Positions 46,455-53,257 of a stretch of DNA of 64,000 nt are shown piece by piece. The stretch lies in contig NZ_VCJO01000006.1 of NCBI RefSeq assembly GCF_009712475.1, forward strand, positions 62,001 to 126,000, written 5' to 3'. A program made the position numbers and the translations under genes. The notes beneath the pieces were generated by a model. It saw nothing but the letters and a program-made list of their open reading frames with translations. It ran no database searches and was not told the DNA's origin. Position 1 is the first letter of the stretch. Every line of letters begins with the position of its first letter. This DNA comes from Micromonospora sp. CP22 (GTDB lineage: Bacteria > Actinomycetota > Actinomycetes > Mycobacteriales > Micromonosporaceae).

Positions 46455-47276
46455 ATGTCTCTTACCCGGAACGCCGAAGCCACCGCTGCCCGTACGGCCG
46501 ACAGCCGGTGGCTGGAACTCCTCGCCCGGGCCGGTTTCATCGGCTACGGGATCGTGCACCTGCTGTTCGGCTGGCTGGCGCTGCAAATCGCGTTCGGCAA
46601 CTCGTCCGACGACGGCGACCAGTCCGGCGCGCTGCGTACCCTCGCCGCGCAACCCATGGGCAAGTTCGTGGTCATCGCCATCGCCGTGGGCATGGTCGCC
46701 ATGGCGATCTGGCAGGCCCTCGAGGCGGCGGTCGGGCACCGCACCGAGCGGGGCAACGACCGGGCCAAGGAACGGGTCGTCTCCGCCGCCCGGGCCGTCA
46801 TCTACCTCTGGCTGGCCTGGACCGCCTGGAAGGTCTTCTCGAACGCCAACTCCGACAGCGCCTCCCAGCAGGAGGAGCTCACCGCCCGGATGATGGAGTC
46901 CACCGGTGGCCGGTGGCTGATCGGTCTCGCCGGCCTGGCGCTCATCGGTGTCGGCGTCGGGATGGCCATCTACGGGGCCAAGAAGAAGTTCATGAAGCGG
47001 CTGAAGACCGGCGAGATGAACGCCAAGACCACCCAGCTCGCCCGGCGGCTCGGCATGGCCGGCTACCTCTCCCGGGGCAGCGCGTTCGCGGTCACCGGTC
47101 TGCTGGTCGTGCTCGCCGCGGTGAACTACGACCCGGAGAAGGCACGGGGCCTGGACGCCGCCCTGCGCACGCTGCGGGACCAGCCGTTCGGCACCTTCCT
47201 GCTCATCCTCGTCGCGCTCGGCATCGCCGCCTTCGGCGCGTACTGCTTCGTCCAGTCCCGCTACCGCAAGGTATGA
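46455..47276 (+). CDS. DUF1206 membrane protein
   Basis: 273 residues with six hydrophobic segments arranged as three related two-helix units: ARAGFIGYGIVHLLFGWLALQIA, SAARAVIYLWLAWTAWKVF and RLGMAGYLSRGSAFAVTGLLVVLAA, each with its following helix. The repeated GYxxRGxxY-like pattern is the DUF1206 hallmark. It is a cytoplasmic-membrane protein of unknown function. A large nested inverted repeat separates it from the mscS gene. Confidence 0.9.
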   Translation: MSLTRNAEATAARTADSRWLELLARAGFIGYGIVHLLFGWLALQIAFGNSSDDGDQSGALRTLAAQPMGKFVVIAIAVGMVAMAIWQALEAAVGHRTERGNDRAKERVVSAARAVIYLWLAWTAWKVFSNANSDSASQQEELTARMMESTGGRWLIGLAGLALIGVGVGMAIYGAKKKFMKRLKTGEMNAKTTQLARRLGMAGYLSRGSAFAVTGLLVVLAAVNYDPEKARGLDAALRTLRDQPFGTFLLILVALGIAAFGAYCFVQSRYRKV

Positions 47277-47293
47277 CCTTCTCCTCCGCAGGC

Positions 47294-47381
47294 CCCCCGA
47301 CGGTGGCCGGCGACGGCGATCCGAGGCACGATAGCCCCTTTGCCGGATCTTGATCGCCTGTAAGCCGGACACCGTCGGGGG
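47294..47381. other. Nested 88-nt inverted-repeat element upstream of mscS
   Basis: Perfect arms CCCCCGACGGTG (47294-47305) and CACCGTCGGGGG (47370-47381) enclose three more paired segments in register: CCGG 47307-47310 with 47365-47368, GGCGATC 47315-47321 with GATCGCC 47352-47358, and GGCA 47325-47328 with TGCC 47341-47344. Transcribed, it would form one long hairpin about 30 nt before the mscS ribosome-binding site. It may terminate the DUF1206 message or act as a leader element for mscS. Confidence 0.6.
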
Positions 47382-47413
47382 TCGCCCGTCGGGTCGGAAG
47401 GAGAAACACACAC

Positions 47414-48628
47414 GTGCACAGCTACCTCGTGACGGTCGTCGCCGCGCTCGCCGGGGCGGCGATCGCCCTTGCCGTGGTGGAGGTGGCGCATCGCCTCACC
47501 CGCCGGTGGGGTCGCCGATCGCTACTGCTGACCGAGTTGGCCGAGCACTCGCACCGAGCGTTCCAGGTCGCCACCACCGTTCTCGCGGTGCAGTTCGCCG
47601 TCCGCTTCAGCACCGGGTACGCGGTCGGCACCGCCTGGCGTCAGGCGTTGCTGCATCTGCTGCTCCTCGCCGTCATCGCGGCCGTGGCCTGGCTGGTCGC
47701 CTCGCTGCTGGTGGTGGTGGAGGACACCGCGCTGGCCCGGTTCCGGGTGGACGTGCCGGACAACCGGCACGCCCGGCGGGTGCGCACCCAGGTGGTGATG
47801 CTGCGTCGGGTGACGATCGTGGTGATCGTCGTGCTGACCCTCGGCGTGATGCTGATGACCTTCCCCGCCGTGCGGGGCATCGGCGCCGGTGTGCTGACCA
47901 GTGCCGGTCTGGTCGGTGTCGTCGCCGCCCTGGCCGCGCAGAGCCTGCTGGGCAACGTCTTCGCCGGTCTGCAACTCGCCTTCAGCGACGCGGTGCGCCT
48001 GGACGACGTGGTGGTGGTCGAGGGGGAGTGGGGTCGGATCGAGGAGCTGACGCTCAGCTACGTGGTGGTCCAGATCTGGGACGACCGGCGGCTGATCCTG
48101 CCCACCTCCTACTTCACCAGCACACCGTTCCAGAACTGGACCCGTACCGAGGCGGCGGTCCTGGGCACCGCCGAGTTCGAGGTCGACTGGTCGGTCCCGG
48201 TGCAGGCCATGCGGGAGGAGTTGCGCCGCATGGTGGAGAGCACCGAGCTGTGGGACGGCCGGGTCTGCGTCCTGCAGGTCACCGACGCCACCGGCGGCAT
48301 GATCAAGATTCGGGCGCTGGTGAGCGCCGCCAACGCGGGCGCGCTGTGGGACCTGCGGTGCCGGGTGCGGGAGCACCTGGTCGCGTGGATCCGCGACCAC
48401 CGACCCACCGCGATGCCCCGGCTGCGTACCGAGGTCGGCGATGCCGGAGGCGACCTGCCGTGGCAGTGGGTGCGGCCCCGACCCTCGACGCGCCGCCGCA
48501 CCGAGGCCGAGGTCCCCGACGACGCCCGGCTCTTCGGCGGCAGCGACGACGGCGAGGCCCGCAACGAAGCCTTCGTCGGCCCCGACGAGACCGGCGACCT
48601 TCGGGAGCCCGCCGAACCTCGCCGCTGA
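47414..48628 (+). CDS. MscS-family mechanosensitive channel
   Basis: 404 residues from GTG 47414, with GGAAGGAGAAA upstream. Several N-terminal helices lead to the pore helix and gate region VLTSAGLVGVVAALAAQSLLGNVFAGLQLAFSDAVRLDDVVVVEGEWGRIEELTLSYVVVQIWDDRRLILPTSYFTSTPFQNWTR, the defining MscS motif and beta domain. A 100-residue hydrophilic C-terminal region ends the protein. The channel would release solutes on hypo-osmotic shock. Confidence 0.93.
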   Translation: MHSYLVTVVAALAGAAIALAVVEVAHRLTRRWGRRSLLLTELAEHSHRAFQVATTVLAVQFAVRFSTGYAVGTAWRQALLHLLLLAVIAAVAWLVASLLVVVEDTALARFRVDVPDNRHARRVRTQVVMLRRVTIVVIVVLTLGVMLMTFPAVRGIGAGVLTSAGLVGVVAALAAQSLLGNVFAGLQLAFSDAVRLDDVVVVEGEWGRIEELTLSYVVVQIWDDRRLILPTSYFTSTPFQNWTRTEAAVLGTAEFEVDWSVPVQAMREELRRMVESTELWDGRVCVLQVTDATGGMIKIRALVSAANAGALWDLRCRVREHLVAWIRDHRPTAMPRLRTEVGDAGGDLPWQWVRPRPSTRRRTEAEVPDDARLFGGSDDGEARNEAFVGPDETGDLREPAEPRR

Positions 48629-48775
48629 GCATCTCGTTATCCACTCGGATGTGGAGGTTTGGCGCGCCGTTTGGCGGGGACGTGCTGCCCGACACTTCTG
48701 CCCCCTTTTTCGGGAACAGGATTGACGAGCGGCGACTCCGGGCATACAGCGCGGTGATGACGAGAGGGGGACAGC

Positions 48776-49246
48776 ATGGCTGACGTGGCGAACGCCCACA
48801 CGTCCCACAACGGGCGTACACCCCACATTGGGCGTACCTCCCACAACGGGACCGAGCCGTCCACCGCCGAACTGGTCCAGCGGGCGACGGAGCAGGTCTC
48901 GCGCCTGGTCCGGGACGAACTCGCGCTGGCCCGCGCCGAGCTGACCGAGAAGGGCAAACAGGCCGGCATCGGCGTCGGTCTGTTCGCCGGGGGCGGCGCG
49001 CTCGCCTTCTTCGGTCTGGGAGCCCTGGTGACCGCCGCGATCCTCCTGCTGGCCCTGGTGCTGCCGGCCTGGGCGGCCGCCCTGATCGTGGCGGTGGCCC
49101 TGTTCCTGGTCGCCGGGGTGTTCGCGCTGATCGGCAAGCGCCGGGTCAGTCGCGCGGTCCCACCGGTGCCCGAGGCGACCGTGCGCAGCCTGCGGGCCGA
49201 CGTCGACGTGGTCAGCGCTGCGGTGAAGGACAGGGGACGGGCATGA
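48776..49246 (+). CDS. Holin-like (phage holin superfamily III/DUF1469) membrane protein
   Basis: 156 residues. A His/Thr-rich N-terminus (NAHTSHNGRTPHIGRTSHNG, a degenerate repeat) is followed by TAELVQRATEQVSRLVRDELALARAELTEKGKQAG and two close membrane helices (VGLFAGGGALAFFGLGALVTAAILLLALVLPAW and LIVAVALFLVAGVFALIG). This is the DUF1469 actinobacterial type, not evidence of a prophage. It is the first gene of a three-gene coupled operon. Confidence 0.9.
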   Translation: MADVANAHTSHNGRTPHIGRTSHNGTEPSTAELVQRATEQVSRLVRDELALARAELTEKGKQAGIGVGLFAGGGALAFFGLGALVTAAILLLALVLPAWAAALIVAVALFLVAGVFALIGKRRVSRAVPPVPEATVRSLRADVDVVSAAVKDRGRA

Positions 49247-49557
49247 CAGGCAACGGTACGGGCGACACCGAGGCGCTGCGGGAGGAGATCCGGCGCACCC
49301 GGGTGGAACTGGGCGAGACGATGGAGGCGCTGGCCGCCAAGGCGGACGTGAAGAAGCGGCTGCTCTCCTCGGCGGACCAGGCCCGGGAACGGGTACGCGA
49401 GCAGGCCGCGTTGACAGTCGCCCGGGTGCGCGCCCAGGCTGGTCTCGACCTTCAGCAGGGACGGACCCGGCAGGGCCCGACGCCGTTCATCGCACTCGCG
49501 GCCGGCGCGCTCGCCGCCGCCGTGGTGTTGATGATCATTAGAGGGAGGCGTGGGTGA
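49243..49557 (+). CDS. DUF3618 membrane-anchored protein
   Basis: 104 residues; its ATG overlaps the preceding stop. TEALREEIRRTRVELGETMEALAAKADVKKRLLSSADQARERVREQA is the DUF3618 helical segment, followed by a C-terminal membrane helix (FIALAAGALAAAVVLMII) and RGRRG. It is probably a tail-anchored partner of the holin-like protein. No function is known. Confidence 0.9.
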   Translation: MTGNGTGDTEALREEIRRTRVELGETMEALAAKADVKKRLLSSADQARERVREQAALTVARVRAQAGLDLQQGRTRQGPTPFIALAAGALAAAVVLMIIRGRRG

Positions 49558-49826
49558 GCAAGGGAATCGGCAAGGTCGCCTACAGACCGGTGGGCGTGCT
49601 GATGGGTTTCGCCGCCGGTGCGATCGCGGGCGCGGTCTTCCGCCAGGTGTGGAAGATGACCGCCGGTGACGGTGAGGCGCCCAACCCGACCGACGAGGAC
49701 CGCCGGTGGGGCGAGATCCTCGCGGCAGCCGCCTTGCAGGGCGCCATCTTCTCCGTCGTACGCGCTGCGGTGGACCGGGGTGGCGCGGTCGGTGTACGCC
49801 GGTTGACCGGTCGTTGGCCGGACTGA
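49554..49826 (+). CDS. DUF4235 membrane protein
   Basis: 90 residues; GTG overlaps the DUF3618 stop (GTGA). The helix VGVLMGFAAGAIAGAVFRQVWKM is followed by the DEDRRWGEILAAAALQGAIFSVVRAAVDRGGAVG segment of DUF4235. It is the third member of a coupled membrane operon of unknown, probably cell-envelope stress, function. The operon ends at a canonical terminator. Confidence 0.9.
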   Translation: MSKGIGKVAYRPVGVLMGFAAGAIAGAVFRQVWKMTAGDGEAPNPTDEDRRWGEILAAAALQGAIFSVVRAAVDRGGAVGVRRLTGRWPD

Positions 49827-49837
49827 AGTGCGCTGGC

Positions 49838-49876
49838 AAGGCCCTCTCACCAGGTCTCGGTGAGGGGGCCTTTTGC
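49838..49876 (+). terminator. Rho-independent terminator
   Basis: AAGGCCCTCTCACC (49838-49851) and GGTGAGGGGGCCTT (49859-49872), with one wobble pair and a seven-base loop, are followed by a T-tract within CCTTTTGCC. It ends the holin-like/DUF3618/DUF4235 operon. Confidence 0.85.
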
Positions 49877-50113
49877 CTTATTCAGCGCCGCCGCGCGACC
49901 GATCTGACGCATCCGTCAGGTCACATGTCGGAGAATTTCGTCCGGTAGGCTGTGCAGAGTTTTTGCGTACGTGGTTTGCTGTTCCACGCTGTTGAGAGAT
50001 GGCGTGGGTTGAGAGAAGTCTCCTTCACCGGGGGCCGCCTCAGGCACCGCTGCTCGAAAACGGCCAACCGGCCGCACGGTGTGCTCGGCCGCCAGTTTTA
50101 GAAGGAGATACAC
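49877..50113 (+). promoter_or_regulatory. Promoter and long 5' leader of the cold-shock gene
   Basis: About 235 bp without a gene. A TAGGCT hexamer near 49946 could be a -10 box. The leader then holds a CCACGC/GCGTGG hairpin (49984-49989 with 50002-50007) and ends in the strong site AAGGAGATACAC before ATG. Long structured leaders are known for cold-shock genes elsewhere. That this one senses temperature is inference. Confidence 0.5.
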
Positions 50114-50317
50114 ATGGCGCAGGGAACCGTGAAGTGGTTCAACGCTGACAAGGGCTTCGGCTTCATCACCGTCGACGGCGGGGGTGCTGACGTGTTCGTC
50201 CACTTCTCGGCCATCCAGACCAGCGGCTACCGCACGCTGGAGGAGAACCAGCGGGTGGAGTTCGAAATCGCCCAGGGCCAGAAGGGTCCGCAGGCCGAGC
50301 AGGTCCGCCCCCTCTGA
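50114..50317 (+). CDS. cspA: Cold-shock protein (CspA family)
   Basis: 67 residues, [67 protein letters not shown]. The RNP1 (KGFGFI) and RNP2 (VFVHF) motifs of the OB-fold nucleic-acid binder are intact. It is a cytosolic single-stranded RNA/DNA chaperone. A T7-gene-10-like ribosome-binding site (GAAGGAGATACAC) precedes it and a clear terminator follows. Confidence 0.97.
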   Translation: MAQGTVKWFNADKGFGFITVDGGGADVFVHFSAIQTSGYRTLEENQRVEFEIAQGQKGPQAEQVRPL

Positions 50318-50370
50318 GGCACCGGTCGGCGACCGCCGGCCAGTGGCGAGGCAGTCCCCGAATCAGTGCG

Positions 50371-50402
50371 AAGCCCCGCGTCCCGACGGACGCGGGGCTT
50401 TC
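50371..50402. terminator. Terminator after the cold-shock gene
   Basis: AAGCCCCGCGTCC (50371-50383) and GGACGCGGGGCTT (50388-50400) form a perfect 13-bp stem with a CGAC loop, followed by TTTCC. It also faces the end of the minus-strand membrane protein at 50414. Confidence 0.88.
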
Positions 50403-50413
50403 CGCATCATGCG

Positions 50414-50608
50414 TCAACGACGGTTGCGGGCGCGTACGCCGAGCCAGAGCAACACCAATCCGACCAGCACCAGCAGCGGTCCGATGACCGCCCAGACACG
50501 CTGGTCGGTCATCACGCTGCCCTCGACGTAGCCGAGGCCCTGCACCGTCCAGACCGCGCCCACGACGACGGCCAGCAGGCCGAGGGTGAGCCGGAACCAG
50601 CCGCTCAT
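50414..50608 (-). CDS. Small two-helix membrane protein
   Basis: 64 residues from ATG 50608 with GAGGGAG upstream. Two hydrophobic helices (FRLTLGLLAVVVGAVWTVQGLGY and VWAVIGPLLVLVGLVLLWLGV) flank EGSVMTDQR, and the protein ends RARNRR. Small proteins of this layout are common in actinomycetes. The function is unknown. The frame extends upstream to 51373, but that part is antisense to the aldo/keto reductase. Confidence 0.75.
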   Translation of the reverse strand: MSGWFRLTLGLLAVVVGAVWTVQGLGYVEGSVMTDQRVWAVIGPLLVLVGLVLLWLGVRARNRR

Positions 50609-50691
50609 CGCGGTCTCCCTCTGTTGTGGCCCGCCGCCGGGCGTGCCGCCGTCAGGTCCGCCGTCTGGCCCGCCACCGGCGGGGCCGCCGC

Positions 50692-51675
50692 TCACCATCG
50701 GTGGTGTACCTGGGGGCGGATCAGGTCGTCGTAGACCGCCGCCACCTCGGCGAGTTCCTGGGTGGACAGTGGTGGTTGACCGGCCACGGCGGCGTTGTCG
50801 CGGGCCTGGGCCGCGTCGCGGGCACCGGGGATGACGACCGTGACGCCCGGCTGGTCGAGCACCCAGCGCAACGCGAACTGGGCCATCGTGCGCTCCTCGC
50901 CCACCAGCGGGGCGATCCGCCGTACGGCGGCCAGACCGGTGCCGAAGTCCACGCCGGAGAAGGTCTCGCCGACGTCGAACGCCGCACCGTGCCGGTTGTA
51001 GGTGCGGTGGTCGTCCGCGGCGAAGGTGGTGTGCTCGTCGTACCGGCCGGAGAGCAGCCCACTGGCCAGCGGGACGCGGGCGATGATGCCGACCCCGGCG
51101 GCCGAGGCGGCCGGCAACACCCGTTCGAGCGGCTTGTGGCGCAACGCGTTGAGGATGATCTGCACACTGGTCACCCCGGGCCGGGCGATCGCGGCCAGCG
51201 CCTCGTCGCAGGTCTCGACGCTGACGCCGTACGCGGCGATCCGCTTCTCGGCCACCAGGGTGTCGAGGGCGTCGTAGACCTCGTCGGTGGTGAAGACGGC
51301 CGTCGGCGGGCAGTGCAGCTGCACCAGGTCCAACGTGTCCACGCCGAGGTTCGCCCGGGACCGGTCGGTCCACCGGCGGAAGTTGTCCAGGGTGTACGCC
51401 TCGGGTGTCTGCGCCACCCGCCGGCCCATCTTGGTCGCCACGGTCAGCCGGGCGTCGGGGTGGGCCGCCAGGAACCGCCCGATCAGCTGTTCGCTGCGCC
51501 CGTCGCCGTATACGTCGGCGGTGTCGAGGAAGGTGACCCCGGCGTCGACCGCGGCGGCGAGCACCGCCATCGCGTCGTCCTCGGTCACCGTGCCCCAGTC
51601 GGCGCCAAGCTGCCAGGCGCCGAGCCCGACCACGCCGATCCGGCGGTCCATGCGGGGGAACGTGCGTTGCTCCAT
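50692..51675 (-). CDS. Aldo/keto reductase
   Basis: 327 residues from ATG 51675. The AKR barrel is shown by GLGAWQLGADWG, AVDAGVTFLDTADVYGDGRSEQLIGRFLA (catalytic Asp and Tyr), LTVATKMGRR (catalytic Lys) and LVQLHCPP (His). NADPH-site segments IIARVPLASGLLSGRYDE and VTVVIPGARDAAQARDNAAV follow. The substrate is unknown. It is transcribed divergently from the adenosine-deaminase-family gene across a 312-bp gap. Confidence 0.93.
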   Translation of the reverse strand: MEQRTFPRMDRRIGVVGLGAWQLGADWGTVTEDDAMAVLAAAVDAGVTFLDTADVYGDGRSEQLIGRFLAAHPDARLTVATKMGRRVAQTPEAYTLDNFRRWTDRSRANLGVDTLDLVQLHCPPTAVFTTDEVYDALDTLVAEKRIAAYGVSVETCDEALAAIARPGVTSVQIILNALRHKPLERVLPAASAAGVGIIARVPLASGLLSGRYDEHTTFAADDHRTYNRHGAAFDVGETFSGVDFGTGLAAVRRIAPLVGEERTMAQFALRWVLDQPGVTVVIPGARDAAQARDNAAVAGQPPLSTQELAEVAAVYDDLIRPQVHHRW

Positions 51676-51987
51676 ACGGTGAGCCTAGTGACCCCGCTCG
51701 CCGTGACCGGGAGCCGGGCCGCCCGCGACGGGACCGGCCGACCGCGCCGGGGCGCTGGTCACCGCCGCCCGCCCGGGGCGGCCTGGAAGACTACGGGTGT
51801 GCACCTGCCGCGCGACGCGGACCGACTTACGTGGGGCCGACCGCATCAGGCCGCGACCGGGCACCACCGGCCCGTCCGCTCCGGTGTCACGTCGCACCGA
51901 GGCGTACCCGATGCGTCACGGCCAGGCGCACGCCCCGTTCCGGCGGGTAATCCTCGTCGTCCATACCGGTTTCACCCAGGAGAACTC
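51676..51987. other. Divergent intergenic region, no gene seen
   Basis: About 310 bp between the aldo/keto reductase and the deaminase gene. Reading frames here lack ribosome-binding sites and have the Arg/Pro-rich look of non-coding GC-rich DNA. AGGAGAA near 51980 serves the deaminase GTG. I see no promoter hexamers I would trust. Confidence 0.5.
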
Positions 51988-53013
51988 GTGACCGACCTGC
52001 GTTCCTTCATCGCCGGACTTCCGAAGGTGGAGCTGCACGTTCACCACGTCGGCTCCGCCTCACCCGACACCGTGGCCAAGCTGGCCGCCCGGCACGAGGG
52101 GCGCAGCCCCGTCCCGGCAGACCCGCAGCTGCTGGCCGAGTACTTCGTCTTCCGCGACTTCGCCCACTTCATCGAGCTGTACCTGAGCGTCGTGGACCTG
52201 ATCCGAGACCCGGACGACGTCTGGATCCTCACCCACGAGGTGGCCCGGGAGCTGGCCCGCCAGCAGGTCCGCTACGCCGAGTTGACGGTGACGCCCTACT
52301 CGCACGTGCGACGCGGCATCCCGGCACCCGCGTTCTGCGAGGCGATCGAGGACGCCCGCAAGCGGGCCGCCGCCGACTTCGGCATCGAGCTGCGCTGGTG
52401 CTTCGACATTCCCGGCGAGGCGGGCCTGCCGGCGGCCGAGGAGACGCTGCGGATCGCGCTCGACCAGCGACCCGACGGGCTGATCAGCTTCGGCCTCGGT
52501 GGCCCGGAGCTCGGTGTACCGAGGCCACAGTTCAAGCCGTACTTCGATCAGGCCCGCGCGGCCGGGCTCCACTCGGTGCCGCATGCCGGGGAGACCACCG
52601 GCCCGCAGACGATCTGGGACGCGCTGCGCGAGCTGGGTGCCGAACGTATCGGCCACGGCATCTCCGCCGCGCAGGACCCGGAACTGCTCGCCCATCTGGC
52701 GGAGCGCCGGATTCCGCTGGAGGTCTGCCCGACGTCGAACGTGCGTACCCGGGCGGTCGCCCACATCGACGAGCACCCGCTGCGCCGGTTGGTCGACGCC
52801 GGGGTGCTGGTGACCATCAACTCCGACGACCCGCCCATGTTCGGCACCACCCTGGACGACGAGTACGCGGTCGCCGCGCGCCTGCTCGACGTCGGTGAGG
52901 AGGGGGTGGCCGCGCTGGCCCGCAACGCGGTCTCCGTGTCCTTCCTCGACGAGCCCGGCAAGCAGCGGATCCTCGGGGAGATCGACACCTATCTCGCCGG
53001 TCGGCGCGGCTGA
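51988..53013 (+). CDS. Adenosine-deaminase-family aminohydrolase
   Basis: 341 residues from GTG 51988, with AGGAGAA upstream. Metal and catalytic residues of the family are intact: HVH in PKVELHVHHVGSASP, HAGE in LHSVPHAGETTGP, HGISAAQDPEL, and NSDDPPMFGTTLDDEY with the metal-binding Asp. The fingerprint after the first HxH (HVGSAS) differs from the HLDG/HLEG of classical adenosine deaminases. The substrate may therefore be adenosine or a related nucleoside such as aminodeoxyfutalosine of menaquinone synthesis. I cannot decide between them. Confidence 0.88.
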   Translation: MTDLRSFIAGLPKVELHVHHVGSASPDTVAKLAARHEGRSPVPADPQLLAEYFVFRDFAHFIELYLSVVDLIRDPDDVWILTHEVARELARQQVRYAELTVTPYSHVRRGIPAPAFCEAIEDARKRAAADFGIELRWCFDIPGEAGLPAAEETLRIALDQRPDGLISFGLGGPELGVPRPQFKPYFDQARAAGLHSVPHAGETTGPQTIWDALRELGAERIGHGISAAQDPELLAHLAERRIPLEVCPTSNVRTRAVAHIDEHPLRRLVDAGVLVTINSDDPPMFGTTLDDEYAVAARLLDVGEEGVAALARNAVSVSFLDEPGKQRILGEIDTYLAGRRG

Positions 53014-53035
53014 CGCCGTCGGCACCGCTCAGGTG

Positions 53036-53083
53036 GCGCGCGGCGGGAGGAGGTGTGGGGGGACCGTGACTCCCGCCGCGCGC
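53036..53083 (+). terminator. Hairpin after the deaminase gene
   Basis: GCGCGCGGCGGGA (53036-53048) and TCCCGCCGCGCGC (53071-53083) are perfect 13-bp inverted repeats with a 22-base loop, 23 bp after the stop. The gap up to 53257 otherwise shows nothing. Confidence 0.6.
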
Positions 53084-53257
53084 ACAGCTCCACCAGCCGC
53101 GTGCGCTGGAAGCGACAGGCTGGTGGAACTGCTGGGTTCGCTGAGATCCTGACAGCCAGACCGGTCGGCGAGAACGGGGTTAATTCGGATCTAAGGAAGA
53201 CTTGCGCCGTCGCACAGCCCGGAGCCACGATCGCGCCACGGGCCGTGACGAACGCAC

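Noticed and set aside
48776..49826. A prophage remnant suggested by the holin-like protein
   Set aside because: The holin-like family is chromosomal in actinobacteria, and no endolysin, capsid, integrase or attachment site is nearby.
50101..50116. Expression-vector contamination suggested by the T7-like ribosome-binding site
   Set aside because: The flanking leader, cspA gene and terminator are native GC-rich sequence, and no other vector element is present.
51685..51897. A 70-codon minus-strand frame in the divergent gap
   Set aside because: No ribosome-binding site and an Arg/Pro/Gly-rich translation without any recognisable feature.
50626..51987. The long upstream extension of the deaminase frame
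   Set aside because: It runs antisense to the aldo/keto reductase. The GTG at 51988 has a good ribosome-binding site and starts the conserved domain.
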